NCBI GenBank assembly: GCA_028768545.1
Contig: CP054838.1
Coordinates: forward strand, 1,047,501-1,111,500
DNA: 64,000 nucleotides
Source: Desulfobacter sp.
GTDB lineage: Bacteria > Desulfobacterota > Desulfobacteria > Desulfobacterales > Desulfobacteraceae
Direction of reading: 5' to 3'
The position numbers were made by a program, and so were the translations under genes. Positions 27,739-37,319 of this stretch are shown here, one piece after another. The notes beneath the pieces are model-generated. The model had not been told where the DNA came from, searched no databases, and saw only the letters and a list, made by a program, of their open reading frames with translations. Position 1 is the stretch's first letter, and every line of letters starts with the position of its first letter.

Positions 27739-29261
27739 GGGCGCATTCCCATTTTCCCGGTTATACCGCTGGCACTGGATTGTGCATGTTTGCCATCTGC
27801 TTCAGGCAGTTCCAACGCCCTGCTTTATAAAATGATCGCAGCATAATCATTTTTTCTGCATTCTCCCGATACCAAAAGATGCATGGACCTTTAAGACGTA
27901 AATTCACGACTCTCCGAATCGAACTTTCAATAGCACCGCTGCCAATAGGTAAGTTCAACGCTTTTACAGTTGAGAAATTAAGCCTCAGTTCATTGCGCAC
28001 AAAATAATCCCGTTCCGTCTTGATAGCCTTACTGTTTCTGCCTCTACAAAGCTTCTGGACGGCCTGTACCACCTCAATCGCCTTTCCCTTCAGCAGAAGA
28101 CCTCGCTGCTTCGATACCCAGCGTTTGCGTTCCTTGGATGACCAGGTCTTCCTTAAGCCTGCTACTGTACCCAGATGCTCAACTGCATGGTAGAAATCGA
28201 GAAGTTCATACACACGCTCAGGAGCCAAACCCAATGCTTTTAGCAGTCCGGGGATTCGATTCCAAATCCAATGTGCCCCATCTGCAACAAACAGTATTTT
28301 GTCTGAGTTCTGAATATGAAGGGAGTTCAAATAACCCTTTAACAAGTGGAATACACCATCCGGTCCATTGAAACAGCCATCAATAAATGGTGAAAAGCTT
28401 TTTTCTTGTTTTCCATGGGCGTCCACTACATAAATGATCAAAAGCTTGGGTTCTCGCCATGCCCCACGAAATCGGGTTCTATCCTTTTGGGTTTTTGGTC
28501 CCCTTTTCTTCTCTCTGAGCCGAGTGCGGCCACCATCAGTGCTGATAACGACTCGCCGCCCTTCAAGTAAATCTCTATCATTTAATGGGATTCGGCCCGC
28601 TTGTTGTTCGGCTCGAGCCCGCTCTGCGTACCGATAGGTCAGTTTACGGATGACCTTTATACCCAACGTCATCCCACGGTCACAAAGCACTTGACGGACT
28701 TCTTCAAAAGAACTTAATAAGGCTGACCAAGAACTCACCATAGAAGCCAAAGCAGGCGAGCAGCGATCATGGATTCCAAGAAGGATTAAGCCAGCGTATG
28801 CACCTTTATATCTTTTTCCTTTTCGGCGGTCACAGGACCTTCGATAGTATCGAACATGAATATCAACCGAACTATCTGTACAAAGCTGAATCCAAACGGT
28901 CTCAAGCCCTTCGCTTTTCATCCGTCCCGGCCAATTGGACATCAATTCTTTTTCTTGGTCGACCTGTTCAGAGGAATCTACTGAGGCCTGGATCTTTTTT
29001 TTAAAAAAAAGGCGCTTATCCGATTTGTATACTCAAGGATTTCCTGCTCCATCTGTTCTAATTCGTTAGCGTTACGAACCAAGCGATTTGGATCTTCTTC
29101 CAGTTCTTTGAGGCATGCAAGGACTTCATCAACAGTATTACAATCTTCAGCTTTCTTCATTAGCACAATCCATTTATGTTCATTTTAGCGTAACAGAGGA
29201 TATCATTCTTTTTGCTCTAAAAGACAGGCCTTTTTAAAACCGGGAAAATGGGAATGCGCCC
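27739..29261 (-). mobile_element. ISKra4-type insertion sequence, copy 1 (complete)
   Basis: 1523 bp bounded by a perfect 24-bp terminal inverted repeat beginning GGGCGCATTCCC, and by the 8-bp direct repeat GCAACCTA at 27731-27738 and 29262-29269. The duplication shows an intact, independent insertion. Copy 2 lies at 39029-40482 in the same orientation. Confidence 0.9.
27761..29166 (-). CDS. ISKra4-type transposase, ORF A plus ORF B via predicted -1 frameshift
   Basis: ORF A (29166 to 28978, 62 codons, acidic and helical) ends in SAFFLKKRSRPQ. ORF B (open from upstream of 28945 to 27761) carries the transposase core: STDGGRTRLREKKRG, VADGAHWIW, DFYHAVEHLG and LPIGSGAIESSIRRVVNLRLKG (the last in two parts: LPIGSGAIESS, RRVVNLRLKG). 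Where they meet is T8A8G on the coding strand (29010-28994). A -1 slip on A AAA AAA gives ...LKKKIQASVDSSEQ and joins the two into about 468 residues, the normal size for the family. The identical run in copy 2 supports a functional slip site. Confidence 0.8.
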
Positions 29262-29290
29262 GCAACCTATGCTATAAAGATCATATGAAG

Positions 29291-29440
29291 TCACAACCCA
29301 TCCTTAAATTCTGGATGGCGTTCGAAAAAGTCGTTTAATTCTTCTAAAGGCTTGTTGCATCTTTCACATAAGTTATTTGGTGATTTTTCCAACTCAAAAA
29401 TGGTTCCGCAATTTAAACATTTATAATATATTTTTGGTTC
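29291..29440 (-). pseudogene. C-terminal zinc-ribbon fragment, split by the ISL3 element
   Basis: The minus strand encodes about 50 residues ending in HPEFKDGL, with a rubredoxin/zinc-ribbon pattern: C-x2-C (CLNCGTIFELE) and, 17 residues on, C-x2-C (CERCNKPLEEL). It has no start codon of its own and begins at the ISL3 transposase end. The natural N-terminal partner is the two-helix membrane protein at 30710-31018, on the same strand on the other side of ISL3. Confidence 0.6.
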
Positions 29441-30653
29441 ATCCGATTAATGCGTACCTTTTATTGTGAAGGTCCAAAAGTTTCAACCTGAAAAACTCCG
29501 AATCCCTGTATCCATAAGCTTTCCGTTTCATGGTTTTTATCTTGTTATTTGTCCCTTCTAAAGGACCTGTAGATATCCTGTAATCATAGTATGAAAGGAT
29601 TCTTTGCCTGTGCACAGCCAAGGTCTTGGCAAATTTCATCAACATTGGAATTTTGGAAATATTGGCCAGATTGATCCAATTGCTGACTATCTTTTCAGCT
29701 GTTTCTTTTTTCTTTTGATTCCATATTTGCCTGAGTTCCTCTTTCATGTAGTAGACTACCAATAGCGGCTGATTTATTTTCAATGCTTCTTCTAACCGTT
29801 GGGCCTCCTTCTTGTCATCACTGAGGTTTTCGGGATTTTTTAACAAAAGCCACCGGACTCCCTTCAGAAGTTTTTGTTGCCCGGTATTGGCAAGAAGGTT
29901 GTAGAGCTTTCGCCTGAAATCCGACAGTTTCTCATTGAACAATTTAACAACATGAAATCTGTCAAAGACAATTGCTGAACCAGAAAGATTTTCAATAACA
30001 GCACTCAAGTATGCCGGGGACATATCGATGCTGACGGCTTTGATTTTTGCTTTCGATATTTTCACTTTTGTCCAAAAAGATTTCAAAGCTTCACCACCTT
30101 TTCCTTCTCCCACGTGCAGAATTCTACCGGATTCCAGATCCATCACGATGGTCAAGTATTTATGCCCTTTCCCTATGGAAATTTCATCTATGGCAATCTG
30201 CCGGACTTTCTCAAGGGGGATATTTCGATAACGCCTCAGCAGGTCTTCTTTCTGGATCTGCTTTATCGTATCCCAGCTGATCCTTAAATGGATGGCAATA
30301 TCTTTGATTGTCATGAACTGAGACAACTCCAAGACATACCGTTCAAAAGCCCGGGTATAGCTTTTCCCCTCCTGGGCAAAGGATAGTTTGATTTGCCGGA
30401 CAAATTGACAGAACGAACACCAAATTCTCTGGATAGCCGTCCTGAGAATCACGGGTTTTGAACCTACCGGTATTGTTCTGAGATCTCTTGTCACAATCCC
30501 TTTCCTGGTGACGGACCTGGAATTACATTCCGGGCATTTTACCGCCTCCGGTTTTGGTATGAGTTCAAAAGTGATTATTCCACCGATGAAACGCGTTGTT
30601 TTATAAAAGTAGTCACGAAGGCCAAAGGCATGGTATATGAAGCTTGTGGACAT
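29439..30653 (-). CDS. ISL3-family transposase
   Basis: 404 residues. The N-terminal zinc finger (CPECNSRSV and WCSFCQF, with basic residues) and HTH are followed by the DDE domain with AIDEISIGKGHKYLTIVMD, VSIDMSPAYLSAV and the C-terminal STGPLEGTNNKIKTMKRKAYGYR. It appears complete. The ends of the element were not resolved; no matching inverted repeats or target duplication could be placed with confidence. It lies about 170 bp from the ISKra4 copy 1 duplication. Confidence 0.9.
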   Translation of the reverse strand: MSTSFIYHAFGLRDYFYKTTRFIGGIITFELIPKPEAVKCPECNSRSVTRKGIVTRDLRTIPVGSKPVILRTAIQRIWCSFCQFVRQIKLSFAQEGKSYTRAFERYVLELSQFMTIKDIAIHLRISWDTIKQIQKEDLLRRYRNIPLEKVRQIAIDEISIGKGHKYLTIVMDLESGRILHVGEGKGGEALKSFWTKVKISKAKIKAVSIDMSPAYLSAVIENLSGSAIVFDRFHVVKLFNEKLSDFRRKLYNLLANTGQQKLLKGVRWLLLKNPENLSDDKKEAQRLEEALKINQPLLVVYYMKEELRQIWNQKKKETAEKIVSNWINLANISKIPMLMKFAKTLAVHRQRILSYYDYRISTGPLEGTNNKIKTMKRKAYGYRDSEFFRLKLLDLHNKRYALIG

Positions 30654-30695
30654 TAATTCATTCTCCGATTTTGTGCGAATAACACAAAAAAATTA

Positions 30696-30711
30696 GAACA
30701 TGATCATGTTC
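30696..30711. repeat. 16-bp perfect palindrome
   Basis: GAACATGATCATGTTC is its own reverse complement. It lies between the ISL3 transposase start and the membrane protein end. It may be an operator for the transposase, part of the ISL3 end or chance. Confidence 0.5.
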
Positions 30712-31018
30712 ACACCATCATTTCAAGCATAAAAATCCTTACTGTGTTATTGCCTTCCCAGTGATGTTTCTCAGTCCAGGTACGCGATTTTCTGATGAAC
30801 CATATTTTTACTATGGGCTTTGATCTAATGCCTTTGATTAACCCATATAATCCCCAAAAAAAAATACAGGGCCCTACAATCCATTTTTCTTGTGATAATT
30901 TGACATCATGGTCACTTAACAAATACCACCCAAGTGTTGGTTCTGGCTCAACCGTAATGACAACACCCAAAATGATCAAGAGTCCACTAAATGAAAATAG
31001 CCAGATTCTATCTTCCAT
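30710..31018 (-). pseudogene. small two-helix membrane protein, probably truncated by ISL3
   Basis: 102 residues with two hydrophobic segments (about 6-24 and 46-64, WIVGPCIFFWGLYGLI) and a basic C-terminal part (RKSRTWTEKHHWEGN). The last residues run into sequence next to the ISL3 element. The zinc-ribbon fragment at 29291-29440 on the same strand is a plausible original C-terminus. Function unknown. It may be a self-contained hypothetical protein instead. Confidence 0.55.
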
Positions 31019-31108
31019 GTCACCTTATTGATTAAATTTTTTAAAATTTAAAATAATATACGCCTATCAAGATTGCAAAAATAAAGACCCATCCTTTATA
31101 GTCATCAA

Positions 31109-32704
31109 TTAATCAACGGCCTTGGCTGAGGTTAAATCCAGACCGCAGCAAGAGCGGATCACCCTGACGATTTTATCGCTGGCATTATTTTTAGTGACAT
31201 AGGCGATGGCACCGGCAGCCGTCATTTCAGAACCCTGTTCCCTTTCTTCATACATTGAAAGTGCAATGACTTTTATGTCGGGGTTGTGCTGGCAGATCAT
31301 CCGTGTGGCCTGGACCCCGCCTATTCCCGGCATCATAACATCCATCAATACCACGTCCGGCTTTAATTGGGTTGCCATTTCTATAGCGGTCTCTCCGTCC
31401 GGTGCTTGGCCCACAACATGAAAAGAAGGATCCTGTTGTAATATTCGAACAAGGCCTTCACGCAGGACCGCATGATCATCTGCCACAAGAATACGGAGTT
31501 TTTCAGTTTCGCTCACCCGGGTGGATCTGTTCTGGATTTTTCGATGGACATTGGCATTTTTTATGGGCGATGAATTTTTACGGATCGAAGGTTTGCCTTT
31601 CTTTTCATCAAAGGGTAAATTTAACGTGATCGTACATCCATCACCCGGGCGGCTATCAATATTAACATCTCCTCCCATCCAGCTTAACCGTCCCTTTAGC
31701 ATAAACAGGCCAAACCCGCCTGTCTCATACTCTGTTTCATCAGTATCCGCCGGTTCGAAACCTTTACCCCTGTCGCATACCTTTATTTCAATTCGGGCAT
31801 GCGGTTTTTTTGAAATAATGATCTGTGCACTTTTAACGCCTGAATGCTTGACAACATTGAGAAGCAATTCCTGTATTGCGTTAAAAATGGTTAACCTTTC
31901 GGAATCGGTGAATTCGGTCAAATCCTCTGTTCCGATTGAAAAATGGACGGCCAGGCCATGAAGGCGGGCCACATGATTTTTAATCCAGTTTAAAGATTGT
32001 TTCAACGTGCCTTCGTACAAAATTGGGGGACACAAATCCATTGTCAGCATTCGGGCTTGATCAATGGCTTCACTTAAAATTTCAATGCCCTTTCTGGCAA
32101 ATTTTTTGTTTTCATCATCCGTAATATTCTCTTCAACCAAAGAAAACGTAAACTTTGCGCCTGCAAGATGCTGCTGAAGATTGTCATGCAGCATGCTGGC
32201 CATACGCTGCCTTTCACGCTGTTCTACCTGGGTCAGTGCCTGTTCCATTCTCTCAAACTGCCGGGCACGCAGGTGCAATGCCTTATTGGCATTGCGGAGT
32301 TCATTTTCTGCAATACGCTGGTCTGTGAAGTCTCTGACAAGAACAATTACGGTATCTTTTCCGCAAAGAGCGACCCTTCCTTCAAACCAGCGGGATTTTT
32401 TATCGATTAAAAGTTCGTAGCTAAAAGAATTAACATCATTTGTAGATCTCAGTTTTGATATTGCACTCATACAGTCTTGACCAATGGGTGGGGGGAGAAC
32501 CTCCATTACCGTTTTTCCAATCAGATCCTCACGGGGCAGAAAAAGGTCTTCTTCCGCAGCAGAAAAAATATCGATATAACGTCCGTCAAGTCCCAGAAGG
32601 AAAACAAGATCAGGCACTGCCTGCATCAGTGCACCACTCTGTTCTTCTATCACGGGAATATTTTTTGGAGTCAGCTTGTTTCCTTTAGATAACATTTTCA
32701 ACAT
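31109..32704 (-). CDS. PAS-HisKA_3 hybrid histidine kinase with C-terminal receiver
   Basis: 531 residues. The PAS domain is about 22-130, a coiled coil about 130-165, and the HisKA_3 phosphoacceptor H173 (RMASMLHDNLQQHLAGAKF) is of the NarX/DegS kind. The HATPase domain has NAIQELLLNVVKHSG and GGFGLFMLKGRLSWMGG. A basic linker leads to a receiver domain (about 400-520, phosphoacceptor in VVLMDVMMPGIGG). Kinases of this class usually signal to LuxR-type regulators whose receivers look like this one, but no HTH follows. It may feed a separate phosphorelay, or the HTH was lost. Confidence 0.88.
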   Translation of the reverse strand: MLKMLSKGNKLTPKNIPVIEEQSGALMQAVPDLVFLLGLDGRYIDIFSAAEEDLFLPREDLIGKTVMEVLPPPIGQDCMSAISKLRSTNDVNSFSYELLIDKKSRWFEGRVALCGKDTVIVLVRDFTDQRIAENELRNANKALHLRARQFERMEQALTQVEQRERQRMASMLHDNLQQHLAGAKFTFSLVEENITDDENKKFARKGIEILSEAIDQARMLTMDLCPPILYEGTLKQSLNWIKNHVARLHGLAVHFSIGTEDLTEFTDSERLTIFNAIQELLLNVVKHSGVKSAQIIISKKPHARIEIKVCDRGKGFEPADTDETEYETGGFGLFMLKGRLSWMGGDVNIDSRPGDGCTITLNLPFDEKKGKPSIRKNSSPIKNANVHRKIQNRSTRVSETEKLRILVADDHAVLREGLVRILQQDPSFHVVGQAPDGETAIEMATQLKPDVVLMDVMMPGIGGVQATRMICQHNPDIKVIALSMYEEREQGSEMTAAGAIAYVTKNNASDKIVRVIRSCCGLDLTSAKAVD

Positions 32705-32902
32705 AGCCTCGAATTTTTGACATGAAGGAATTCATTTTAACCGCAATTGATTTTAGGCTAAAATTTTTTAGCATCATCAGATTATTTATTCAACTTGTTT
32801 CATATGGGTAGTGGGGTATCCGGGTAAGACAACCCTTGTTGAATTTTGGCTCCGCCCAAGGGTGACGGCAGGGCTTGCCTGACAGACCTTGGATTGAACC
32901 GG

Positions 32903-33663
32903 TCAGGGAACCGCTTTTTTCAACACCCAGCTGACCAGGGGTTTGGGCAGGATCAGGGCCAGCCGGATCAGGTTCGCCGTGGCAAAGGGAAACAAATAAT
33001 CGGATTTTTCTTTTTCCATTGCCCGGAAAATATGCTGGGCGGCTTTTTGTTCTGTTATTTCAAAAGGAGAGGGAAGGCCGTCCCGGGCGACCCGTTGGTT
33101 GCAACAAATCCGGGATAAACAGAAACAAATTTAATGCCCGATGATTTTAACTCCCTGCGGCAGGTGTCCATTAAGATGCGGCATGCGGCTTTGGCGGCGG
33201 AATATGGGCCCTGCATGGGCAAACCCAGAAAACCGGCCAGAGAATTGGTATGGACGATCAGGCCATTGGCTTGTTTTTTCATTTGGACAATAAGGGGGAC
33301 CATAAAATTTACCAGGCTGATATAATTTATATCCATGTTCCTGGAAATGTCATCCGCGGTTGCCTCTGACATGTTCAAGGGTGGGCCATCACCCACATTC
33401 AGCACGGCAGCCTCGATGTTGCCAAAGGCATTCATCGTTTGAATAACAGCCGCTTTTGCACTGTTTTTATCCAGGGCATCGCCTTTAATGACCAGCGCCC
33501 GGGAGCCGTTGGCCCTTATTTCTGCGGCCAGGTGATTTAATAATGGGTCTCTTCGGGCAAATACAACAATACGGTTTTGAAAATGGCTGAGTTCAAGTGC
33601 CAGGCGGTGCCCGATTCCTGAAGAGGCCCCAACAATGAGTATGGTTTTATTTTTAAGTCTCAT
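32903..33663 (-). pseudogene. SDR-family oxidoreductase with one-base frameshift
   Basis: The N-terminal 190 residues form a short-chain dehydrogenase: nucleotide-binding GASSGIG (12-18), NVGDG, the active-site Ser in HTNSLAG, and Y-x3-K in YSAAKAA. After PGFVATNGSPG the frame ends in unrelated residues at 33055. The neighbouring frame continues as DGLPSPFEITEQKAAQHIF through LPKPLVSWVLKKAVP to a stop at 32903. One extra base near CCCGGG at 33082-33087 would restore about 253 residues, the normal SDR length. It is either a recent pseudogene or a base-call error. Confidence 0.85.
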
Positions 33664-33678
33664 TGGAATCGCCTGCCC

Positions 33679-34863
33679 CTAAAAATTTAACATCCAGCGA
33701 GAAGAATTGGCCACTAAAATGCCCAGATAATTACCCGCAGCATACCCTAAAATCGCGGCAGCAAAACCGGGGACCAAAAGCGCTCTGTTTTTTAAGGCTT
33801 CGGCAATTACCGGGATAAACGGTACCGACATAATTGCGGCGGAAGAGGTAATTAAATAGGTATTTGTATCTACTCGAAATATTTTGCACAAAACCAATTG
33901 GAGAAACAAGGAGCCCATGAGCAGAAAGATGATATACCCGGCCAGGGAATAGTCAATATTCATGAGGATATTCGTATCTGTCATTGTGCCCATGGTAAAA
34001 CAAAAAATCAAAACCAAATACATGCCCAAAGAAAAGCTGTTTTCCAGTGCGCGAATCCATGGAATAAACGAAGAGATGATCCCCAGAGTGGTGATGGTGA
34101 TAATCGTGGCCGAGGATTTCATGGATTCAGGAAACAGGCCGGCAATCAATAATGAGAGACCCACAACAAGGCCGGAACAGATCATGGCATAGAGGGTGTG
34201 AGACCGTTTGTTTTTTTCAACTAATTTTTTATAGGCATGGGCGGTTTCATCCGCCATATGCTTCATCCCCTGATATCCGTGGTTGGTCGTCTGTGCCGAG
34301 GATTCATAGGGCTGCAAAAACCGCCCGAAAATACGTTTCCCCATGGTCATCACAAACAAGAGGTAAACCGCTGAAAATAAAATATCATAGGTCACCATGG
34401 TGATAAAAATGGATTCGTCCCCGTGAATGGCGGTTTTAATTGCAGCCATGTTCGGCCCCCCGCCGGTATAGCCACCAACAGCCATGCCAGCAACCTGCCA
34501 GATCTGATCCACCTGGTCTTTGAATAACAGGGCACCGCCAAGGCTTGCAATGATCACTGATACCAAGGCAAACCCCATGCCCTTTAAGGTGTTGCCTGCC
34601 ATATTAAAGGCCGCCTTAATATCAATGGAAAATAATAATAAGGGGATGGCCAGGGCAACGCTTACCTCTGATATCTGGGTTTGAATGCCTTGAATGGCGA
34701 GCCTGTCAAGGGAAAAAAGCTGGGATAAATCCAATCCGGCAGCAATGGCAATTCCGGCAGCAAAAGAGAGTAGAACCACCCCGATCCTGTCGAACACCGG
34801 CACCCGCTGGCATAAAAAGACCAGCCCGGCAGGGAAGAACAAAGATCCAAAGACCAGCAACAT
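33679..34863 (-). CDS. DUF819-family membrane protein
   Basis: 394 residues with about ten hydrophobic segments. The conserved DUF819 region is GMAVGGYTGGGPNMAAIKTAI near residues 130-150 (quoted in part). The N-terminal LLVFGSLFFPAGLVFL and the final AAILGYAAGNYLG also fit. The family resembles transporters and antiporters in repeat organisation, but its substrate is not established. It ends 15 bp before the SDR start on the same strand, so they are probably one operon. Confidence 0.8.
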   Translation of the reverse strand: MLLVFGSLFFPAGLVFLCQRVPVFDRIGVVLLSFAAGIAIAAGLDLSQLFSLDRLAIQGIQTQISEVSVALAIPLLLFSIDIKAAFNMAGNTLKGMGFALVSVIIASLGGALLFKDQVDQIWQVAGMAVGGYTGGGPNMAAIKTAIHGDESIFITMVTYDILFSAVYLLFVMTMGKRIFGRFLQPYESSAQTTNHGYQGMKHMADETAHAYKKLVEKNKRSHTLYAMICSGLVVGLSLLIAGLFPESMKSSATIITITTLGIISSFIPWIRALENSFSLGMYLVLIFCFTMGTMTDTNILMNIDYSLAGYIIFLLMGSLFLQLVLCKIFRVDTNTYLITSSAAIMSVPFIPVIAEALKNRALLVPGFAAAILGYAAGNYLGILVANSSRWMLNF

Positions 34864-35162
34864 ATTTCCTCCAGAATCAAAACGCGCATTTACAGCAATA
34901 TTTTAGCAATCAGCCTTAATGGTTTAAATTTTTGTACAGCCTTGGTCAATATTCTGTACATTCAGAAGAGTGAAATTGTTTTGAGCCGTCCCAGCCTTAA
35001 ACATGAGCTGTTCTTTTGGTTAACAAAGGTTCAATAAAATAGCAATCAATACTTGAACACAACGGATTGGTTTAAGGCTCCTGGTCAGAATAAAATTTTT
35101 CATATGTCATATTGGGGAAGATTTTACCGTGAGCCTAACCGGCTGGAACTAGCGGAAGATTA
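34864..35162. other. AT-rich intergenic stretch
   Basis: About 300 bp between the DUF819 gene and the H-protein-like pair, both on the minus strand. The strip should hold the DUF819 promoter. No confident promoter, terminator or short gene was recognised. Confidence 0.5.
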
Positions 35163-36068
35163 TCAGAAAAATGTATCTATCAATTCCTGCCAGGTGATAT
35201 GTTCAAGGTTTCCATAGATGTCATTGACCAGGGTTCCGCCGTCTGCGGCTTTGAGCCCGGTCCGTTCTTCAATGAACTGGTATAGGCTTTGGGCCTCATT
35301 TTCCATGAATTTTCGGGCGGTGTCCATGAACATCAGCTGTTTGAGGTCCTGTTTCAGGCCGGGGCAGAACAGGGTGATAATCCAGCCTTCGGTATAGGGC
35401 GCCTGGGCAATTTGGTTTGGATTTTTTTGGACCCGGGGGTTGGTCTCTGTGATCATTCCGGATATGGGGGCGGTAAAGGAGACTGAATTCCGGCCCCGGC
35501 CAAGGGTAAAGGCGGGCCTGCCCCGGGTCAGCCTTTGGCCCATAAGGGGTGCGGACAAAGCGTCAAACCCGCCCAAAAGCCTGGCTGCAAAATCGTCAAC
35601 CCCCAGGCTGACCCTATTTTTTTCCTCCAGTTTTATCCAGGTATGGCCCGGGGAAAGATAATATCCGGCAGGCAGGGCAAAGCCTTTGACATGGTTGAAT
35701 TCCACCTGGTTCACCCGGGCGCAGACCTTGAACTGATCCTGGAAAAACTGGTCAAATTCGCAGTCAATGCAGCGATAAGATCTGGGGCAGGTTTTAAAGT
35801 CGATCCGGTTTTTCATATAGTGGATGCAGGGGCGTTGGGACAATGGCCGTGTGTTGAGCTTTTCCTGCCAGAAGATAAATTTATCCGATTTCCGGGCAAT
35901 GGGCTGATCTTTTGTCCGGGCCGCCTGATTTTTCCGGCAGACACGGACCATGGCCCGGTTAAACTGACAGTCTTCACAGAGAAAGTCTTTAAAACAGGGT
36001 TTGCTGGCCACCACCCCTGCCTGCATCCAGAGGCAGTCACGGGTGTTTAAAGGGGTGAGAGATTTCAT
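35163..36068 (-). CDS. cysteine-rich glycine cleavage H-protein-like protein (paralogue 1)
   Basis: 301 residues. The N-terminal third is Cys-rich (C25, C31, C34, C44, C81, C94, C100, C103, C116), suggesting metal or Fe-S binding. The C-terminal two thirds match an H-protein fold (GYYLSPGHTWIKLEEKNRV, VGVDDFA-like GVDDFAARLLG, and TAPISGMITETNP). The lipoate-bearing lysine of true H-proteins is replaced by R193, so it cannot carry lipoate in the normal way. It is the downstream gene of a pair, 10 bp after paralogue 2, next to a divergent PAS kinase. A sensory or redox role is inferred. Confidence 0.75.
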   Translation of the reverse strand: MKSLTPLNTRDCLWMQAGVVASKPCFKDFLCEDCQFNRAMVRVCRKNQAARTKDQPIARKSDKFIFWQEKLNTRPLSQRPCIHYMKNRIDFKTCPRSYRCIDCEFDQFFQDQFKVCARVNQVEFNHVKGFALPAGYYLSPGHTWIKLEEKNRVSLGVDDFAARLLGGFDALSAPLMGQRLTRGRPAFTLGRGRNSVSFTAPISGMITETNPRVQKNPNQIAQAPYTEGWIITLFCPGLKQDLKQLMFMDTARKFMENEAQSLYQFIEERTGLKAADGGTLVNDIYGNLEHITWQELIDTFF

Positions 36069-36078
36069 GGGATCCTCC

Positions 36079-36954
36079 TCAGGTGCCTAAAAAACGGTTG
36101 ACCAGGCGGTTCCATCCCAGGCCGGGCAGGCTGCCGTAAACATCCTGCACAAAGATTCCCCCGTCTGCGCTCAAGGGGCCGGAAACTGCTTCGACCATTT
36201 TTTCCAGGCCACTCACCTCACGGCCCAGCCATGCCGGGCTTTCTGTTTCGTCCATCAGGGGGCTGACAGCCCCTTTGAGATCTGAATTGTGTACTGTGAA
36301 CAGCCAATGAGCAGAATAGGGATCATCCGCCATCCGGACGGGATCTTTCATTGGATCGGGATTGACCTTGGTGATCACGCCGTTAATAGGGGATAGAACA
36401 TCTGCCGTGTTGTCCTGGCGTTTCATGCCCCATCCGGGACATCCGCTGCGCAGTTCCTCGCCCATGAGAGGAAGGGTGAGAGCATCCGGGCTGCCCAATA
36501 CCCTGAGGGAAAAATCATCCATGCCCACCCGGAGGATGCTGCCCGCCTCAATCCGGGCCCAGGTATGGCCCGTATGGAAAAAGTGGTCCATGGGCAGCTT
36601 AAACCCCTTGATATCCTGCACCTGGGTGACGGCCTGGGCCCTGCCCGGGACCAGGGTATCTTCAAAGGTCTGGTCAAAATCGCAGCGCTGGCAATTATAA
36701 TTCATGGGGCATACCTTGTGGCCGGCCCGGCCGGTCAGGGTATGACGGCAGGTCCTTTCCCTGCTGTCAAGGCGTCTCATGGCCTCCTGCCAGGAGATAT
36801 GCTTTCCTATGTTAACAGCCTTGGCCATGGCGGAATCAAACCTGCAGCCGGCGCACTCGTAATAATGAGTGCAGGTCTTTTTTTTAACCACCCCGGCTTG
36901 CATCCACAAGCAGGGGGTTTCGATGGATTTGGTTTTTTGGGTCAAAGGGTTCAT
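36079..36954 (-). CDS. cysteine-rich glycine cleavage H-protein-like protein (paralogue 2)
   Basis: 291 residues from the ATG at 36954, chosen because AAAGGAGG sits just upstream; the frame is open back to 37041. It has the same plan as its neighbour: C28, C34, C37, C69, C82, C88, C91, with WMQAGVV and the W-QEA motif shared, then an H-protein-like domain (FHTGHTWARIEAGSILRVGMDD, quoted in part, and LSPINGVITKVNP). The position of the lipoyl lysine is D181. The two genes look like a tandem duplication whose products may pair. Function is unknown. Confidence 0.75.
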   Translation of the reverse strand: MNPLTQKTKSIETPCLWMQAGVVKKKTCTHYYECAGCRFDSAMAKAVNIGKHISWQEAMRRLDSRERTCRHTLTGRAGHKVCPMNYNCQRCDFDQTFEDTLVPGRAQAVTQVQDIKGFKLPMDHFFHTGHTWARIEAGSILRVGMDDFSLRVLGSPDALTLPLMGEELRSGCPGWGMKRQDNTADVLSPINGVITKVNPDPMKDPVRMADDPYSAHWLFTVHNSDLKGAVSPLMDETESPAWLGREVSGLEKMVEAVSGPLSADGGIFVQDVYGSLPGLGWNRLVNRFLGT

Positions 36955-37319
36955 GACAGCCTCCTTTAGGGGTTGAGTTGTACAGATCATATAAAGCAAA
37001 AAGAATACCAGGTGTATTGAATTTTGTCGGATAAGATCCAAGGCCCATGAGGCTGGGTCTTTTGGGGGTGATGACCGGCTATTGATGTGTTTTTTAAAGC
37101 CAAGTCCTGGGTGTGGTTTTTTCCTTCACCGTTGCGGGGTGGTGTTTGGTAAAAATCCTTGGATGGCCCCGGTGTTACAGGGAAAATCCGGGGAGTGGTA
37201 AAATTCAACAGACCTGTCTGAATTTTCCACATCCCGACTTTTCTTGGACAGACCCCCCTCTTTTATGGTAAAAATAAATAATATTTCCCGCAGCTTATCT
37301 TTAAACAAGCAGGTGCCCC
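36955..37319. other. divergent promoter region
   Basis: A 365-bp gap separates the divergent H-protein-like pair and the PAS kinase, so it should hold promoters for both. No sigma54 site or clear -35/-10 pair stood out. Several short inverted repeats are present (for example around 37170-37200) but none is strong. Confidence 0.45.
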
